From CAZRHR01 sp964578885 (GTDB lineage: Bacteria; Bacteroidota; Bacteroidia; CAIKAF01): a stretch of DNA of 64,000 bases. This document shows positions 52,233 through 61,436 of this stretch, one piece after another. The notes under the pieces were generated by a model, which saw nothing but the letters and a program-made list of their open reading frames with translations, made no database searches and was not told the origin of the DNA. The position numbers and the translations under genes are program-made. The stretch covers positions 62,001 to 126,000 of the forward strand of contig CAZOEO010000009.1 in assembly GCA_964578885.1 (NCBI GenBank), given 5' to 3'. How positions within the stretch are numbered: the stretch's first letter is position 1; each line of letters begins with the position of its first letter.

Positions 52233-54683
52233 TTATTTGATTTTCAGCGCTCCTTTCACCTTGGCATCCAGTAAGGCAATGTCTATCACCTCATCCAGGG
52301 TTTTCACAAAATGAAATTGCATTCCTTTTACATACGCTTCGGGAATGTCCTGCACATCTCGGCGGTTTTCCCAAGGCAGTATCACCTCTTTGATTTGCGC
52401 CCTGCGCGCTGCCAATACTTTTTCCTTGATACCACCTACGGGCAACACCTGTCCACGCAACGTTAATTCTCCGGTCATCGCAAGTCTGGCTTTAATTTTT
52501 CTCTGGGTAAACAAAGACACCAGCGCCGTGAACAAGGTAATGCCAGCCGAAGGGCCATCTTTGGGCACCGCGCCTTCCGGAATATGAACATGCACATTGT
52601 ACCGGTCAAAAGCGCCGGCCGGGATTTGGTAAAGATGTGCGTGGCTTCTCAGATATTCCAGTGCAATCAGCGCGGACTCTTTCATGACGCCTCCAAGGTT
52701 TCCGGTGAGGGTTAGTTTTCCTTTGCCCACGGTGAGAGAGGACTCAATAAACAGAATGTCTCCTCCTACTGCCGTCCACGCCAAACCGGTGACTACGCCG
52801 GCCAAATCGTTGCTTTCATACATTTCCCTTGGAATAGGAATTCCCAATACATCGGAAATGGTTTCTTTTGACCATTCGGTTTCAATAGCCTGATTGGAAG
52901 CGGTTTGAATGGCAATTTTTCTCACCAAAGCGGCGAGTCGGCGTTCTAAATGCCTTACGCCGGATTCACGGGTATAGTGATCAATAATAAAGGCCAGTTG
53001 TTTGGCCTGAAGCCGAAAACAATGTTTATCTAAACCATGCTGAACCAAAAGTTTTGGTACAATATGTTTTCTGGCAATTTCAATTTTTTCTTCTGTGGCA
53101 TATCCCGGAATACGGATAATTTCCATGCGGTCCAGTAAGGCAGGCTGAATCGATTGTAAATCGTTGGCAGTAGCGATAAACAGGACTTTAGACAAATCGT
53201 AGTCGAGATCCAGATAATTGTCGTGAAACGTATGGTTTTGTTCGGGATCCAATACCTCGAGTAAAGCAGAAGAAGGATCGCCGTGAATGTCCCGGGACAA
53301 TTTATCCATTTCATCTAAGATGAAGACCGGATTGCCGGATTCGGACTTTTTCAGATTTTGAAGCAGACGTCCGGCCATGGCGCCGATGTAGGTTCGGCGG
53401 TGACCACGGATTTCACTTTCATCTTTTAAACCACCCAAAGACATCCGTACATATTTCCGGCCTAAAGCTTCTGCAATGGATTTGCCAAGTGAGGTTTTTC
53501 CTACTCCGGGAGGACCTACTAAGCAGAGAATTGGCGCTTTCATGTCGCCCCGTAATTTTAACACGGCCAAATGTTCCAGAATTCTTTCTTTCACTTTTTC
53601 CAGCCCATAGTGGTCGCGGTCCAGGATTTTGGCAGCTTTTGCCAAATCGAACCGATCCTCTGTTACGCGATTCCAGGGCAGATCCGTCATGAAATCCAGA
53701 TAATTCAACTGAACACTATATTCAGCCACCATACTGTTCATGCGTTCCAGCTTGGCCAACTCCTTTTTAAAAGCATTGGCAGCAGATTCCGGCCAATCCA
53801 TTTTTTCGGATTTGGCTTTGAGCCGGCGCACTTCCTCCGCTTCTCCCCCACCCAACTCTTCCTGGATGGTTCGCATTTGCTGATGTAAAAAATACTCCCG
53901 CTGTTGCTTATCGATATCTACGCGAACCTTCGACTGGATTTGGTTTTTGATTTCCATAAGTTGGGCCTCATGGTGCAAAGCCCGCAGTAAATCGGTGGTC
54001 CGTTCTTTTAAATCCACCATTTCCAGCAGTCGTTGTTTTACTTCCAGGCCATCATTCAGGTTAGATGAAACAAAATTGACCAGAAAGGCCGGACTATCTA
54101 TGTTTTGCAGCGCAAAACCGGCTTCAGCAGGAACATTGGGATTTTGTTGAATCAACTGCATCGCCAACTCCTTAATGTCCTGCACCATGGTTTCGAATTC
54201 ACGGTCTCCGGCCTGGGGCTTTTTCTCCGTAAGCAAGGTGTATGTGGCCTTTAAGTAAGGTCCTTGTTCATCGATGGAACCCACATGAAACCTTCTTTTT
54301 CCCTGGATAATCACGGTGGTACTTCCGTCGGGCATGCGCAAAGTTTTCAGAATTCTGGCGATGGTCCCCACTTTATATAAATCTTCTGCGCGGGGATCTT
54401 CTACTTCGGCATCTTTTTGCGCTACCACGCCAATGATTTTTCCCTGATCCTGCACTTCACGAATAAGCCGGATGCTTTTATCCCGCCCAACCGTAATGGG
54501 CATCACCACCCCGGGAAACAGAACCATATTTCTCAATGGCAATAGAGGAAGCCACTCTGGAACTTCTTCATTTTGGAGATTTTCCTCCTCCTCCGTTTGC
54601 ACCAGCGGAATAAATTCCGTGTCTTCAGAAATGCCACCTGAGAAAGACAATTTGTCGCTAAACTTGGAATCAAAAAGCGTCAT
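52233..54683 (-). CDS. lon: ATP-dependent protease Lon
   Basis: 816 residues from the ATG at 54683; a TTG at 54749 precedes it and is not preferred. Order: LON N-terminal domain (WLPLLPLRNMVLFPGVVMPI, about 44-63), coiled-coil region around 235-320, AAA+ module with Walker A GPPGVGKTS (390-398) and Walker B FILDEMDKL, and the C-terminal protease with Ser712 (PKDGPSAG) and Lys755 (GGIKEK). It degrades misfolded and regulatory proteins in the cytosol. Length is normal. The acidic 40-residue N-terminal extension is common in Bacteroidota. A near-perfect palindrome lies about 70 bases upstream. Confidence 0.97.
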   Translation of the reverse strand: MTLFDSKFSDKLSFSGGISEDTEFIPLVQTEEEENLQNEEVPEWLPLLPLRNMVLFPGVVMPITVGRDKSIRLIREVQDQGKIIGVVAQKDAEVEDPRAEDLYKVGTIARILKTLRMPDGSTTVIIQGKRRFHVGSIDEQGPYLKATYTLLTEKKPQAGDREFETMVQDIKELAMQLIQQNPNVPAEAGFALQNIDSPAFLVNFVSSNLNDGLEVKQRLLEMVDLKERTTDLLRALHHEAQLMEIKNQIQSKVRVDIDKQQREYFLHQQMRTIQEELGGGEAEEVRRLKAKSEKMDWPESAANAFKKELAKLERMNSMVAEYSVQLNYLDFMTDLPWNRVTEDRFDLAKAAKILDRDHYGLEKVKERILEHLAVLKLRGDMKAPILCLVGPPGVGKTSLGKSIAEALGRKYVRMSLGGLKDESEIRGHRRTYIGAMAGRLLQNLKKSESGNPVFILDEMDKLSRDIHGDPSSALLEVLDPEQNHTFHDNYLDLDYDLSKVLFIATANDLQSIQPALLDRMEIIRIPGYATEEKIEIARKHIVPKLLVQHGLDKHCFRLQAKQLAFIIDHYTRESGVRHLERRLAALVRKIAIQTASNQAIETEWSKETISDVLGIPIPREMYESNDLAGVVTGLAWTAVGGDILFIESSLTVGKGKLTLTGNLGGVMKESALIALEYLRSHAHLYQIPAGAFDRYNVHVHIPEGAVPKDGPSAGITLFTALVSLFTQRKIKARLAMTGELTLRGQVLPVGGIKEKVLAARRAQIKEVILPWENRRDVQDIPEAYVKGMQFHFVKTLDEVIDIALLDAKVKGALKIK

Positions 54684-54750
54684 AGGCCATATAGTTACGA
54701 CATTTTGGCAGTAAGCCACTGCAAAAGTCCGATGATTTAAAGAAAACAAT

Positions 54751-54764
54751 ACCCTTACAAGGGT
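54751..54764. promoter_or_regulatory. Operator-like palindrome upstream of lon
   Basis: ACCCTT-AC-AAGGGT, six-base half-sites with a two-base centre, inside AATACCCTTACAAGGGTTAT. The loop is too short for a terminator, so it may be a regulator site for lon. No second copy is seen. Confidence 0.35.
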
Positions 54765-54783
54765 TATGCCATGGCGTATTCAC

Positions 54784-54811
54784 AAAAAAGCCCGGACATG
54801 GTTCCGGGCTT
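54784..54811 (-). terminator. Terminator of the TonB-dependent receptor gene
   Basis: Nine-base arms AAGCCCGGA (54788-54796) and TCCGGGCTT (54803-54811) with a six-base loop; TTTTTTGTG follows on the minus strand. It begins 20 bases after the stop. Confidence 0.8.
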
Positions 54812-54830
54812 GCACGTCAATAAGCCATGC

Positions 54831-57245
54831 TCAGGGTTGGCCAAAAGTCCATTGAAGTCCACCCAGCAAATGGAATCCTGCCATGGGATACACAAAATTT
54901 TCGGTTTGCATGGCGCCGTTCCATACATAAGAAAAGCTGTATCCATTGGGAAAATAAATTTGATTGGTCAGGTTGTAACCGGTACAATGCAGCATCAGGG
55001 TCGATTTTTTTCCCACGGCCATGGCGTACCTTACCCGTAAATCGGGAACATAAAAAGCAGGTAAAGTCCGACCCGACACCCCTGAATTATCTAAAAACTG
55101 TGCTCCCACCCATTTCTGCACCAAAGCCAGTTCCAATCCTTGCACAGGTAAAACGGAAAGCGTAAATCCTGCCACATAATTTGGAGAGAAGGCAATGGGC
55201 GTATTTCCACGGAAAATGGTTTGTTGTCCGCCCAAGTCATAGTCATCTACATATTCTGTAAAATCGATAATCCGATTGGTGGATACATTCAGATTTCCTG
55301 CGACTTCCATCCATTTCAGGGGTTTCCATGCGCCTTCCATTTCCATGCCCAAACGGAATGAGCGCGGGGCATTGGTTCTTACGTAAGCACCCACATCATT
55401 GATTTTTCCACTTAAAATGAGTTGGTTGGTGTAGTCCATCCAATACCCATTCACGCCCAATCGCCAGCGCGGTCTTTGCACTTCATACCCCAATTCAAAA
55501 TCACGAAGGGTTTCTGGTTTGGGAATTTCTGCTGCCGGCGTTTCATAATCGACACGATTGGGCTCTTTGCTGGCCATACCATAATATAAGTACCAGCGAT
55601 GTCCCTTGGGATGCGTATAGGTAAGTCCCCCTTTCGGGTTAAAAAAATGAAAGGTTTCATCGACAGATAAATTGGGATTATCACGGAATCCATGAATGGA
55701 ATAGCGCACATGCCGGTATTGCAGATCCAAAAAGGCAGTAAGCCCTTTGGCCAGACCGACCATCAGCCTGCCGTATATGTTGCCGTCGGTTTTGGTTCCC
55801 CGGTTATCGTAATATTTACGCCAGGGATCATTTCCGGGATTTACCTCCGCCCAAATCACGCGTCCGAAATGATCACCGATATAATGATTCAGCGCGCCGC
55901 CGGTAATCAATTGCCATTTTTCCTTGCGAATTTCCATGGTTACCATGCCACCAATGAGGTGATTATCCAACCATAACTGACGAATTAAGTCGGATTGCTG
56001 GATAGAGTCTCCACTGGCGGTAACCAATGGAGAAAGTCCATATCGGTCTAAATCGGCCTGTACTTTATACTGTTCATAGTAGCCGCGTCCCCGGGTATAA
56101 TAGGCTGCGCCCTGAATAAACACATGCTTTCCGGCCTCGTGATTTACAAAAAACTGATAATGATCTTGTTGATAATTGTCTGTTTCATTCTGATAAGGAA
56201 TGGCCTTTTGGCCGCCATCGGTTCCTGCGCTGTTGAATCGTGGCAAACTATCTTTTAAAAAATCTGGCACTCCGTTCCAGGCTTGATAGGTGGATTCGTT
56301 TCCACTAAAAACATTGAGTCGGACGGAGGTCTTTTTTCCGTACCAGCCTCCTGTCATAAAAAACGATTTCAGGTCGGACCAAGAACGGTCCACAAAACCA
56401 TCGGAGGTGATTTTGCTTAGCCGTACATCCATCGTGAATCCACCGGGGAGCAATCCCGTTCCGGCTTCAATTGTATTTCGAAATGTTCGGAAAGAACCGG
56501 CCGTACTCATGACCGAAGCGAAAGGTTGGTTTCGCAGGGAATTGGTTTGAATATTTACGGTAGCACCGAAGGCTCCGGCGCCGTGACTGCTGGTGCCGAT
56601 GCCACGTTGAATCTGTAAAGTAGCAATGGAAGAAGCCAAATCCGGCATATTCACCCAAAACACACCTTGCGATTCGGCGTCATTCACCGGAATTCCATTG
56701 ATTGTCACGTTGGTACGAGTAGGATCTGTTCCCCGGATACGCATACCCGTATAGCCCACTCCTGCGCCCGCATCGGAATTCACCACCACAGAAGCAGTTT
56801 GGTCCAGCAACATGGGTAAGTCTTTCCCAAGATTAACTTTGGCCAAATCTTCCCGATGCAATGTGGTTTGTGCGATGGGCATTTTATCGGATGCCCTTAC
56901 GGCAGAGATTTCCAATTCTTTCACCAAAACAGCCAGCGGCCGTAAAGAGATGAGAAGCGGCTCTGTGATGGCAGAAGAAATACGGAGTGTATCGGTGTAA
57001 AATCCCGGAGCACCAAGCACCAGTCCCTGAGCGGGCGCCGGAAGTCGAAAAGAGAATTGTCCTTTTTCATCCGGAAAAAAGCCCTGGCCACTGCCCAAAG
57101 GCCTTAACCACGCACCGGGTACCGGCTGCGAAGTTTCTGCATGAAGCATTTTACCCGTAATCCATGCGGGTTTTGCGTTTTGCGTTTGTGCCCAACTATG
57201 GCTCAACAGAGCGAGGGCACTCAAAGCGAATACGTGGTTTTTCAC
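54831..57245 (-). CDS. TonB-dependent outer-membrane receptor, thiamine-related
   Basis: 804 residues from the GTG at 57245, which opens a signal peptide (KNHVFALSALALLSHSWAQ). The frame is open to 57326, but those residues carry no signal. Order: carboxypeptidase-like regulatory domain (about 33-115), plug domain (LPMLLDQTASVVVNSDAGAG, then GMRIRGTDPTRTNVTINGIP) and a 22-strand barrel ending WTFGQP with final hydrophobic residues. The TPP riboswitch in front indicates that it takes up thiamine or a thiamine precursor across the outer membrane; such receptors are known in Bacteroidota. Substrate is inferred from regulation only. No thiamine genes are adjacent. Confidence 0.85.
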   Translation of the reverse strand: MKNHVFALSALALLSHSWAQTQNAKPAWITGKMLHAETSQPVPGAWLRPLGSGQGFFPDEKGQFSFRLPAPAQGLVLGAPGFYTDTLRISSAITEPLLISLRPLAVLVKELEISAVRASDKMPIAQTTLHREDLAKVNLGKDLPMLLDQTASVVVNSDAGAGVGYTGMRIRGTDPTRTNVTINGIPVNDAESQGVFWVNMPDLASSIATLQIQRGIGTSSHGAGAFGATVNIQTNSLRNQPFASVMSTAGSFRTFRNTIEAGTGLLPGGFTMDVRLSKITSDGFVDRSWSDLKSFFMTGGWYGKKTSVRLNVFSGNESTYQAWNGVPDFLKDSLPRFNSAGTDGGQKAIPYQNETDNYQQDHYQFFVNHEAGKHVFIQGAAYYTRGRGYYEQYKVQADLDRYGLSPLVTASGDSIQQSDLIRQLWLDNHLIGGMVTMEIRKEKWQLITGGALNHYIGDHFGRVIWAEVNPGNDPWRKYYDNRGTKTDGNIYGRLMVGLAKGLTAFLDLQYRHVRYSIHGFRDNPNLSVDETFHFFNPKGGLTYTHPKGHRWYLYYGMASKEPNRVDYETPAAEIPKPETLRDFELGYEVQRPRWRLGVNGYWMDYTNQLILSGKINDVGAYVRTNAPRSFRLGMEMEGAWKPLKWMEVAGNLNVSTNRIIDFTEYVDDYDLGGQQTIFRGNTPIAFSPNYVAGFTLSVLPVQGLELALVQKWVGAQFLDNSGVSGRTLPAFYVPDLRVRYAMAVGKKSTLMLHCTGYNLTNQIYFPNGYSFSYVWNGAMQTENFVYPMAGFHLLGGLQWTFGQP

Positions 57246-57330
57246 GCCATTACATGTTTGTGTCTTCGCCGGCCTGGGCGAACACTGGTGATACAAAAAC
57301 ATGGCGGTAAATGGCCTAGATGGCATTCAC

Positions 57331-57430
57331 CTTTACCTACGCCGGCATTATCCGGATCAGGTTCTGTCCCGATCGGCCATCGGGAACTTCGGGTTTGATC
57401 TCAGCCGAATTGCTTCAGCACCCCGAGGTG
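57331..57430 (-). promoter_or_regulatory. TPP riboswitch (THI element)
   Basis: Read on the minus strand, the conserved aptamer blocks are present in order: CGGGGTGCTGAAG, GGCTGAGATCAAACCCGA, GAACCTGATCCGGATAATGC and CCGGCGTAGGTAAAGG. They match the thi-box core (GGGGTGC, CTGAGA, ACCCG, GAACCTGATC and GGCGTAGG) that binds thiamine pyrophosphate. The optional P3a hairpin is TTCCCGATGGCCGATCGGGA. The start of the TonB-dependent receptor is about 85 bases beyond the aptamer; binding of TPP would be expected to reduce its expression. Confidence 0.95.
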
Positions 57431-57433
57431 GTA

Positions 57434-57466
57434 CAAAAGTAGCAGGTTGAAAAAGACATTTCCAAA
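57434..57466 (-). promoter_or_regulatory. Promoter of the riboswitch-receptor transcript
   Basis: On the minus strand TTTG (57466-57463), 21 bases, then TACTTTTG (57441-57434), an exact TAnnTTTG. The predicted transcription start is about 57428, right at the 5' edge of the aptamer. Confidence 0.65.
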
Positions 57467-57786
57467 TTTTTAAAGCCCATCTGACAAAAATCCCGGGACA
57501 AGCTCCCCAGAGCAGTCAGCCGTCGCTTTTCTTCGAAACTCATCCTTTTAACCGATTCATGAAACATCTGTTTCACTAAAATGGGCTACAAGGCAAGAAA
57601 ATATATTCTTTTATTCAATTTAAATTCAATGATATAAATAAATTAATCTACACTTTTAATTCATATAAAATTGCATGTTGGTTTGAAGTAAGGACCATCG
57701 CTTTTCCCCGAAAAAATATCATTCTCTGGCACTCCGGGAATAAAAATATATCTTGCCATTGGATCAAAATCGTGTTTCCGTTTAAA
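57467..57786. other. Divergent intergenic region, no gene seen
   Basis: About 320 bases between the riboswitch promoter and the GyrI-like gene. The part at 57595-57680 is strongly AT-rich. No clear plus-strand -33/-7 pair is seen for the GyrI-like gene. Confidence 0.45.
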
Positions 57787-58278
57787 ATGATATCATCCCG
57801 CCTATTACCCCAAATTCAGCACCATGCAGGACGCAAACTGGTCGGCATGCGCACCATCATGAGCCTCACAGACCCAAAGACACCGGAGCTTTGGAAAAAA
57901 TGGATGCCAAGGCGAAAAGAGATCCAGCATACCTGCTCGGAGGATTTCATTTCCATGTCCATTTATCCGCCTCATTATTTTCAACTTTTTCAACCAGATA
58001 CATTGTTTGAAAAATGGGCGGCCGTGGAAGTGTCGGAAGGCCATAATGTGCCAGAAGGCATGGAAACGTACCATATTCCTGCTGGACTGTACGCGGTATT
58101 TCATTACAGGGGATGGAGCCATGATCCGTCCATTTTTCAGGACATTTACAGCCAATGGTTGCCTGCATCAGATTATGTTTTAGACCCGAGGCCGCATTAT
58201 GAAGTGTTGGGAGAAAAATACAAGAACCTTGATCCGGACTCAGAAGAATACATCTGGATTCCCGTTCGCCCGAAATAA
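57787..58278 (+). CDS. GyrI-like small-molecule-binding protein
   Basis: 163 residues from the ATG at 57787; a GTG at 57772 would add five. The sequence follows the stand-alone GyrI-like/AraC-effector-binding fold: HAGRKLVGMRTIMSL near the start, then WAAVEVSEGHNVPEGMETYH, IPAGLYAVFHYRGWSHD and PHYEVLGEKYKN, with the terminal EEYIWIPVRPK strand. No DNA-binding domain. Family members bind or hydrolyse small cyclic or toxic molecules or inhibit gyrase. Which applies here is unknown. Cytosolic, single gene. Confidence 0.82.
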   Translation: MISSRLLPQIQHHAGRKLVGMRTIMSLTDPKTPELWKKWMPRRKEIQHTCSEDFISMSIYPPHYFQLFQPDTLFEKWAAVEVSEGHNVPEGMETYHIPAGLYAVFHYRGWSHDPSIFQDIYSQWLPASDYVLDPRPHYEVLGEKYKNLDPDSEEYIWIPVRPK

Positions 58279-58447
58279 CAAACGGGTGCAAAAATGGCGG
58301 GGCCGAGAGTGCATACGAAGAAAAGGGATGAACACCGACCTTGCAAGAAATGTGAGCACCTGCGCCACTTCATTTTCTCTGTAAATCACATTTGCATGTA
58401 TGCTACAATGCAGCGGCTGGTGTATCTTTAGGCAGAAAACGAAAGGA

Positions 58448-60772
58448 ATGAAATCAATATTGATGGCAGGATTCGGACTATGCGCGGGAAGCCTGCTTTT
58501 GGGTCAGGGGCTTCATCCCGGAGATAGCCGTGCCGATAGTCTGGGGATTCCACATATTCACCTTTTGCTGGATTTATCTGATCTTCCGGGTCAGGTTTTA
58601 CGGGGAAAAGCGACACTTTCTGTGGTTCCAAAAGTAAGTGGCATGCAGGAAGGCCGTTTCGATTTGCGGGCTTTAACCATAGATTCAGTCAAAGTAAACC
58701 AACAAACCGCTTCCTTCACTTTGGCGCCCAACCATCAGTTTAAAGTGCCATTTCCTGCTTATAGTCCCGGAGACACGCTCAAGCTGGAGGTATATTACGG
58801 CGGCCAACCTGTGAACGATCCCGCTTTTGGTGGATTTTACTTTTTACAGGGATATGCCTATAATATTGGGGTTTCGTTGCAAGACATTCCACACAATTAC
58901 GCCAAAACCTGGTATCCCTGTTTAGATAATTTTCAAACCCGGTCTACGTACACCACGGAGGTGATTACACAACCCCAACATCGGGCGTTTGCAGGAGGAA
59001 TTTTTACCGGAATCACCACCTTGCCAGGTGGATTGGTGAAATATCGTTACGAGCTTTTGCAGCCTATTCCATCTTATCTGATGTCGGTCGCGGTAACGGA
59101 TTATGCGTTGGTACAGTCTTCGGTGACGTCGCTTAATGGAAACACCGTGCCCATAGAACTTGCTGCCAGACCGGCAGATACGACCAATTTTAAAGCGTCG
59201 GCAGTCAATCTGGCGGCAGGATTTCAGATTTTCGAGCAATTATTTGGTGCGTATGCCTGGGATAGAGTTGGTTATGTATTGCTTCCGGTAACGGCCGGCG
59301 CCATGGAGCATGCCACCAACATCGCCTATCCACGGGCGTTGGCTAACGGAAGTTTGGGTGCACAAGATGTGCTGATTCATGAATTGGCACATAGTTGGTG
59401 GGGCAATTTAGCCACCTGCCGGACGGCGGAAGACATGTGGCTAAACGAAGGCTGGGCGGTGTATTGTGAGTGGATTTTCAATGAATTTTTCTACAGCCGA
59501 AGCCAATACATGAATCTTTACCGGAGTACGCATAAAAACAATCTGAGAATGGCTCATATTGAAGATGGCGGACACTGGCCTTTATCCGGCGTTCCACAAG
59601 CGCATACCTATGGTTATCACAGTTATTCGAAAGGAGCAGATATGCTGCATACCCTGAGAACTTACTTAGGTGATAGTTTGTTCTTTTCGGGAAACAAAGC
59701 TGCGCTTCACCGCAACAGATTTCAAGATTGGGATGCACAGATGTATCGCGACACGCTTTCGGCCGTCACCCAAGCCCCATTGCAAGATTTCTTCAACGAT
59801 TGGATTTTTAAAGAAGGCTGGCCGCACGTGGCATTGGACAGTTTTGTTACAGAAAACGGTGTATGTCACATTTACTTGCGACAGCGAACTTCCGGAAGAA
59901 CTGGTTTTACCGGTCCTATGCCATTGACCCTTGGCTTACTGGATGCCCAATGGAATGTATCCCAACATAAAGTGATGATTCAGGGACTGTATTCTGTGAT
60001 ATCGATACCGGTAAGCACTCCGCCCATTCAGGTGATTGTAAATGCCGACGAGGGATTGAGTGATGCCACAACGGCCTTCAGTGTAAATATAAAACAAACT
60101 GGAAATCTGAATCTTACCTACCCCTACTTCAACCTTACTATGAATCAACTTTCCGATTCATTATGGCTTCGGGTGACGCATCACTGGACTCCGGCCGATT
60201 GGGATCCAGCCGGAAATCAAGTGAATCCACAGCGCTGGTGGACGGTTCAGTTGGCCGAAGCCGGCTCATGGAAAGGAACGGCATTATTAAATTATAATGG
60301 TCGTACCGCAGGAAACGATAGTCATCTGGACCATTTATTGATTCCGGACAGTGAAGACAGCCTCATGTTGCTCTGGCGTCCACATTCCGGCGTCAACTGG
60401 ACAGAATATCCTTATTACACGAAATTAATGGGAGGCATGCTGGACAAGTTTGGTAATTTCCGGTTAGACAGCATCATGTCTGGCGATTACTGCTTCGCCA
60501 TGCGCAACATGGCCCTGGCCACAGAAGAAACTGAAAACAAAACATTATCAAGTGTTTACCCTAATCCAGCTCAACCTGGCATTCAACTCTATCCGGGACA
60601 AACGCCTCCCGCGGGTTTACGCGTTAAATGGTACGATTTGCAGGGACGCCTTCATGTAGAATGCACCGAAAATCCATGGCTTGTTCCGGCCCTTTTACCC
60701 GGCATCTATGTGATGGAAATGGAATTTTCAGGAGGCATGCAATACAGACAAAAGGTGACCCTAACGCATTAA
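58448..60772 (+). CDS. M1-family metallopeptidase with T9SS type A sorting domain
   Basis: 774 residues from the ATG at 58448, preceded by GAAAGGA; an earlier in-frame start at 58400 would bury the signal peptide (MKSILMAGFGLCAGSLLLGQ). The beta N-terminal domain (about 35-220) is followed by the M1 core: GAMEH (284-288, equal to GAMEN with His), zinc site HELAH (311-315) and Glu334 in NEGWA. A C-terminal beta domain precedes the type A sorting signal: SVYPNPAQPGIQLYPG, KWYDLQGRLHVEC and LLPGIYVMEMEF. It should be exported by the T9SS and cleave N-terminal residues from peptides outside the cell. A TATCTTTA element lies at 58423-58430. Confidence 0.9.
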   Translation: MKSILMAGFGLCAGSLLLGQGLHPGDSRADSLGIPHIHLLLDLSDLPGQVLRGKATLSVVPKVSGMQEGRFDLRALTIDSVKVNQQTASFTLAPNHQFKVPFPAYSPGDTLKLEVYYGGQPVNDPAFGGFYFLQGYAYNIGVSLQDIPHNYAKTWYPCLDNFQTRSTYTTEVITQPQHRAFAGGIFTGITTLPGGLVKYRYELLQPIPSYLMSVAVTDYALVQSSVTSLNGNTVPIELAARPADTTNFKASAVNLAAGFQIFEQLFGAYAWDRVGYVLLPVTAGAMEHATNIAYPRALANGSLGAQDVLIHELAHSWWGNLATCRTAEDMWLNEGWAVYCEWIFNEFFYSRSQYMNLYRSTHKNNLRMAHIEDGGHWPLSGVPQAHTYGYHSYSKGADMLHTLRTYLGDSLFFSGNKAALHRNRFQDWDAQMYRDTLSAVTQAPLQDFFNDWIFKEGWPHVALDSFVTENGVCHIYLRQRTSGRTGFTGPMPLTLGLLDAQWNVSQHKVMIQGLYSVISIPVSTPPIQVIVNADEGLSDATTAFSVNIKQTGNLNLTYPYFNLTMNQLSDSLWLRVTHHWTPADWDPAGNQVNPQRWWTVQLAEAGSWKGTALLNYNGRTAGNDSHLDHLLIPDSEDSLMLLWRPHSGVNWTEYPYYTKLMGGMLDKFGNFRLDSIMSGDYCFAMRNMALATEETENKTLSSVYPNPAQPGIQLYPGQTPPAGLRVKWYDLQGRLHVECTENPWLVPALLPGIYVMEMEFSGGMQYRQKVTLTH

Positions 60773-60851
60773 AGAAATCCTAAATCCACCATTTCTAATT
60801 CATAAACCTTTGCAACGACGTATATTTGTATCAAACACAATAACTCTTACT

Positions 60852-61436
60852 ATGAAACATTGGAATGCTTTTTTAGGAACCCTGGTGATATTGTTTGGAT
60901 TAAGCACGGGATGCGGTTATCCTGTTGGTAAGTACGCAAACCCGATGAATGGCAGGGTGGCGAAATCGATAGCTCCTGTAGCGCCTAAAGAGGTGAAAGC
61001 CGAACCAGCAGCTGAAACAGTTGCGACCACAGAAGTCCCATTTACAGAAGAGGCGGAAGTGGAAACCTACGCCGATGCTGCGACTGACGTTCAGCCCATG
61101 GTTGGCAGTGGTTTGAATCAACTTTTGGCGGCAAGTCGTTCTGCATGGCAGGTAGATCAGGTTATGCCGTTTCAGACACCCAAATGGGTAAAAAAGACCT
61201 TACGCAGAAAAATGGAAAGGGTTGAAAGTAAAGCCGGTGCACAGGGATTGGATCGTCAACTCCGTCTCATCATTATTTTAGCTGCCGTTGCCATTATTAT
61301 TGCTTTGGTAGCCGGAATTCTTGCAGCCATCACCGGTGGTTGGGGATTGTGGTGGATTATGCAAGTGGCTGCGGGCATTATTATGGTCATTGCGCTGGTG
61401 TTGGGACTTATTTACCTCATCAACGAGGTGCTATGA
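60852..61436 (+). CDS. Putative lipoprotein with C-terminal membrane segments
   Basis: 194 residues from the ATG at 60852. The signal ends LSTGCGYPVG, so Cys20 or so would be lipidated. An Ala/Glu/Val-rich linker (about 40-85) and a short basic region (WVKKTLRRKMERV) precede two hydrophobic segments (about 136-157 and 163-190) up to the end. A lipid anchor plus C-terminal helices is unusual. No named family recognised, although the segment pattern is seen in small Bacteroidota membrane proteins. A TATATTTG -7 element lies at 60821-60828. Its stop overlaps an ATG (ATGA) of the doubtful frame that follows. Confidence 0.65.
   Translation: MKHWNAFLGTLVILFGLSTGCGYPVGKYANPMNGRVAKSIAPVAPKEVKAEPAAETVATTEVPFTEEAEVETYADAATDVQPMVGSGLNQLLAASRSAWQVDQVMPFQTPKWVKKTLRRKMERVESKAGAQGLDRQLRLIIILAAVAIIIALVAGILAAITGGWGLWWIMQVAAGIIMVIALVLGLIYLINEVL

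Noticed and set aside
54684..54749. Upstream TTG extension of Lon
   Set aside because: Adds 22 residues without family support; ATG at 54683 gives the expected N terminus.
57246..57326. Upstream ATG starts for the TonB receptor
   Set aside because: They place residues before the signal peptide; GTG 57245 begins it exactly and leaves room for the riboswitch platform.
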